Source: an uncultured Actinomycetes bacterium (lineage in GTDB: Bacteria > Actinomycetota > Acidimicrobiia > Acidimicrobiales > Ilumatobacteraceae). Taken from it: a stretch of DNA of 6,623 bases. A model generated the notes under the pieces. The model made no database searches. It was given only the letters and a program-made list of their open reading frames with translations, and was not told where the DNA came from. The stretch spans positions 1 to 6,623 of the forward strand of contig CAIOHI010000050.1 in the NCBI GenBank assembly GCA_903858075.1, given 5' to 3'. The position numbers and the translations under genes were made by a program. Positions 4,917 to 6,623 of this stretch are shown piece by piece. How positions within the stretch are numbered: the first letter of the stretch is position 1; the number at the start of each line of letters is the position of its first letter.

Positions 4917-6623
4917 CTATTTCTTGGCGAGGTTTTGGCGCACGATGTTGAGCGCAGAACCAGCTTTAAACCATTCCACTTGCTCGGGGCTAAAGGTGTG
5001 CTTTGCTTCGAAGTCAACAGTGGAACCATCGGACTTCGTGATGCGACATGTGATGGGCTTGTCGGGAACTGGTGGAAGACCCATCACGCTAATGCGGTCG
5101 TCTTCGGCGATGAGTTCGTATGTTGCAGGGTCGGAGAATGTGAGTGGAACAAGACCTTGCTTCTTCAAGTTTGTTTCGTGAATGCGAGCAAACGAGCGGG
5201 CGAAAATAACTACGCCACCACGGAAGCGTGGTTCCATTGCTGCGTGTTCACGTGATGAACCTTCACCGTAGTTTTGGTCGCCAATTGCACACCATGAAAT
5301 GCCGGCTTGCGAATAACGCTTTGCAATTTCTGGGTAGAGGCGCGTGCCACCATCGGTGAGATCTTTGCCTTCGCCTGTTGCACCGTTGAATGCATTAATT
5401 GCACCAATGAACAAGTTGCCAGAAATGTTTTCCAAGTGACCACGATAGGTGAGCCATTTTCCTGCTGCAGAAATATGGTCGGTGGTGCACTTGCCCTTTG
5501 CTTTCATGAGCACAGGAAGATCGATGTAGTCGGAACCGTTCCATGCAGTGAAAGGCTCGAGTAGTTGTAAGCGGTCTGATGTTGGGCTCACTGCAACAGT
5601 AATTTTGCTGCCATCTTCTGGTGGTTGTGTGAAGGTGTCAACGCCTGGGTCGTAACCATTTGCAGGAAGAACTTCACCAACTGGTGCGGCAAGCAATACT
5701 TCGGTGCCGTCCGGTGCGGTAATGGTGTCAACCGTTGGGTCGAAGTCGAGGCGGCCCGCCAATGCAATGGCAATAACTGTGTCTGGGCTTGTTACAAACG
5801 ACAATGTGTTTGCTGAACCGTCGTTGCGCTTCGGGAAGTTGCGGTTGAATGAGTTCACAATGCTGTTTGGTTTTGCAGTGACATCGGCATGGCGTTCCCA
5901 CTGACCAATGCATGGGCCACACGCGTTTGCAAGAACAGTTGCACCAATTGCTTCAAGGTCTGCCAAGAGCCCGTCGCGTTCAATGGTGGCGCGAATTTGT
6001 TCAGACCCCGGAGAAATGAGCAACTCGGTTTTTGCGCGTAAGCCACGCGCTGCAGCTTGGCGTGCAACCGATGCTGCACGAGTGATGTCTTCGTATGAAG
6101 AGTTGGTGCAGCTACCGATGAGTGCTGCAGAAACTTCAAGTGGCCAGCTGTTTTCGCGGGCAGCATCACCAACACCTGCACCAACTTTGTGTGCGCGGTC
6201 TGGTGAGTGAGGTCCGTTAATGAGTGGCTTCAGTGAGTTGAGATCAATCTCAATGAGTTGGTCGTATTGTGCGCCATCGTCGGGGCGCAGTTCGCTCGCA
6301 ACTTTGTCGGCTGCTGCGGCAATGTCGGCACGACCTGTTGCCTGAAGATATTTCGCCATGTGCTGGTCGTAAGAAAACACTGAACACGTTGCGCCAATTT
6401 CGGCACCCATGTTGCAAATAGTTGCTTTGCCCGTTGCGGAAATGGAGTCGGCTCCGTCGCCGAAGTATTCAACAATTGCACCTGTGCCACCTTCAACGGT
6501 GAGTACGCGTGCAACTTCCAAAATGACGTCTTTCGGACTCGACCAGCCTGAAAGCGTGCCGGTGAGCTTGATGCCAATGACTTTTGGCCAGCGCACGTTG
6601 AATGGGAAGCCGGTCATGACGTC
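4917..6623 (-). CDS. acn: Aconitate hydratase, mitochondrial-type (5' end outside window)
   Basis: Aconitase interconverts citrate and isocitrate through cis-aconitate in the TCA cycle, using a [4Fe-4S] cluster. The window carries 568 C-terminal residues. The frame is open to the right edge (DVMTGFPFNVRWPKVIGIKLTG), so the ATG at 6617 is internal and roughly a quarter of the protein is missing. Numbered from the first visible codon, the cluster cysteines are Cys172 in IGSCTNSSYED and Cys235/Cys238 in ANACGPCIGQW, with the expected 63-residue spacing. The linker VSPTSDRLQLLEPF (about 344-357) leads to the swivelling C-terminal domain with KGKCTTDHISAAG, the catalytic-serine loop GEGSSREHAA (453-462), SFARIHETNLKKQGL and a final EWFKAGSALN. 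Sequence and length match the mitochondrial-type family rather than the longer AcnA/IRP type. The stop at 4917 is followed by three hairpins before lysR. Catalytic competence is expected. Confidence 0.96.
   Translation of the reverse strand, partial: DVMTGFPFNVRWPKVIGIKLTGTLSGWSSPKDVILEVARVLTVEGGTGAIVEYFGDGADSISATGKATICNMGAEIGATCSVFSYDQHMAKYLQATGRADIAAAADKVASELRPDDGAQYDQLIEIDLNSLKPLINGPHSPDRAHKVGAGVGDAARENSWPLEVSAALIGSCTNSSYEDITRAASVARQAAARGLRAKTELLISPGSEQIRATIERDGLLADLEAIGATVLANACGPCIGQWERHADVTAKPNSIVNSFNRNFPKRNDGSANTLSFVTSPDTVIAIALAGRLDFDPTVDTITAPDGTEVLLAAPVGEVLPANGYDPGVDTFTQPPEDGSKITVAVSPTSDRLQLLEPFTAWNGSDYIDLPVLMKAKGKCTTDHISAAGKWLTYRGHLENISGNLFIGAINAFNGATGEGKDLTDGGTRLYPEIAKRYSQAGISWCAIGDQNYGEGSSREHAAMEPRFRGGVVIFARSFARIHETNLKKQGLVPLTFSDPATYELIAEDDRISVMGLPPVPDKPITCRITKSDGSTVDFEAKHTFSPEQVEWFKAGSALNIVRQNLAKK

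Noticed and set aside
5855..6577. Open frames overlapping acn on both strands in this stretch
   Set aside because: They lie inside the strongly supported aconitase reading frame and translate to low-complexity sequence without family features.

Overview
The window looks like ordinary bacterial chromosome, with a base composition near 50% GC. One gene on the + strand faces a run of four genes on the - strand. The best-fitting host is a moderate-GC actinobacterium, perhaps an acidimicrobial-type aquatic lineage. This rests on the style of the carboxyltransferase (AccD/PccB type, C-terminus KHDNTPL) and of the citrate synthase, and on the lack of clear Shine-Dalgarno sites at two of the starts. 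The assignment is an inference without any database search.

Layout, left to right. Positions 20-1003 (+) encode a zinc-free NADPH:quinone oxidoreductase of the PIG3 type. Its stop codon overlaps the stop codon of the convergent citrate synthase gene gltA (1000-2268, -), and an intrinsic terminator for the + strand gene is folded across both stops. Upstream of gltA are a 101-base gap with a good ribosome binding site, a biotin-dependent acyl-CoA carboxyltransferase gene (2370-3752, -), a LysR-family regulator gene (3766-4716, -), a 200-base intergenic region, and the C-terminal three quarters of an aconitase gene (4917 to the right edge, -), whose 5' end lies outside the window.

How the genes may work together. 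Citrate synthase makes citrate from acetyl-CoA and oxaloacetate, and aconitase isomerises it to isocitrate. The carboxyltransferase probably draws on acetyl-CoA or propionyl-CoA to make malonyl- or methylmalonyl-CoA. The - strand run (acn, lysR, carboxyltransferase, gltA) therefore groups enzymes around the acetyl-CoA/citrate branch point, with a LysR regulator in the middle. The regulator and carboxyltransferase genes are 13 bases apart and are probably co-transcribed.

The most unusual part is the 200-base region between acn and lysR. It holds three consecutive hairpins whose stems are unrelated in sequence but whose loops are all exactly five C on the + strand (five G in the acn transcript), with loop centres 36 and 38 bases apart. 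A C-rich stretch just after the acn stop is complementary to these G loops. Closer to lysR lie two copies of TATATCCA spaced 22 bases apart and a short dyad followed by a T7 run next to the start codon. This looks like a structured acn 3' end combined with a lysR control region. There are no tRNA or rRNA genes, CRISPR arrays or insertion sequences, and no gene-free stretch longer than 200 bases.
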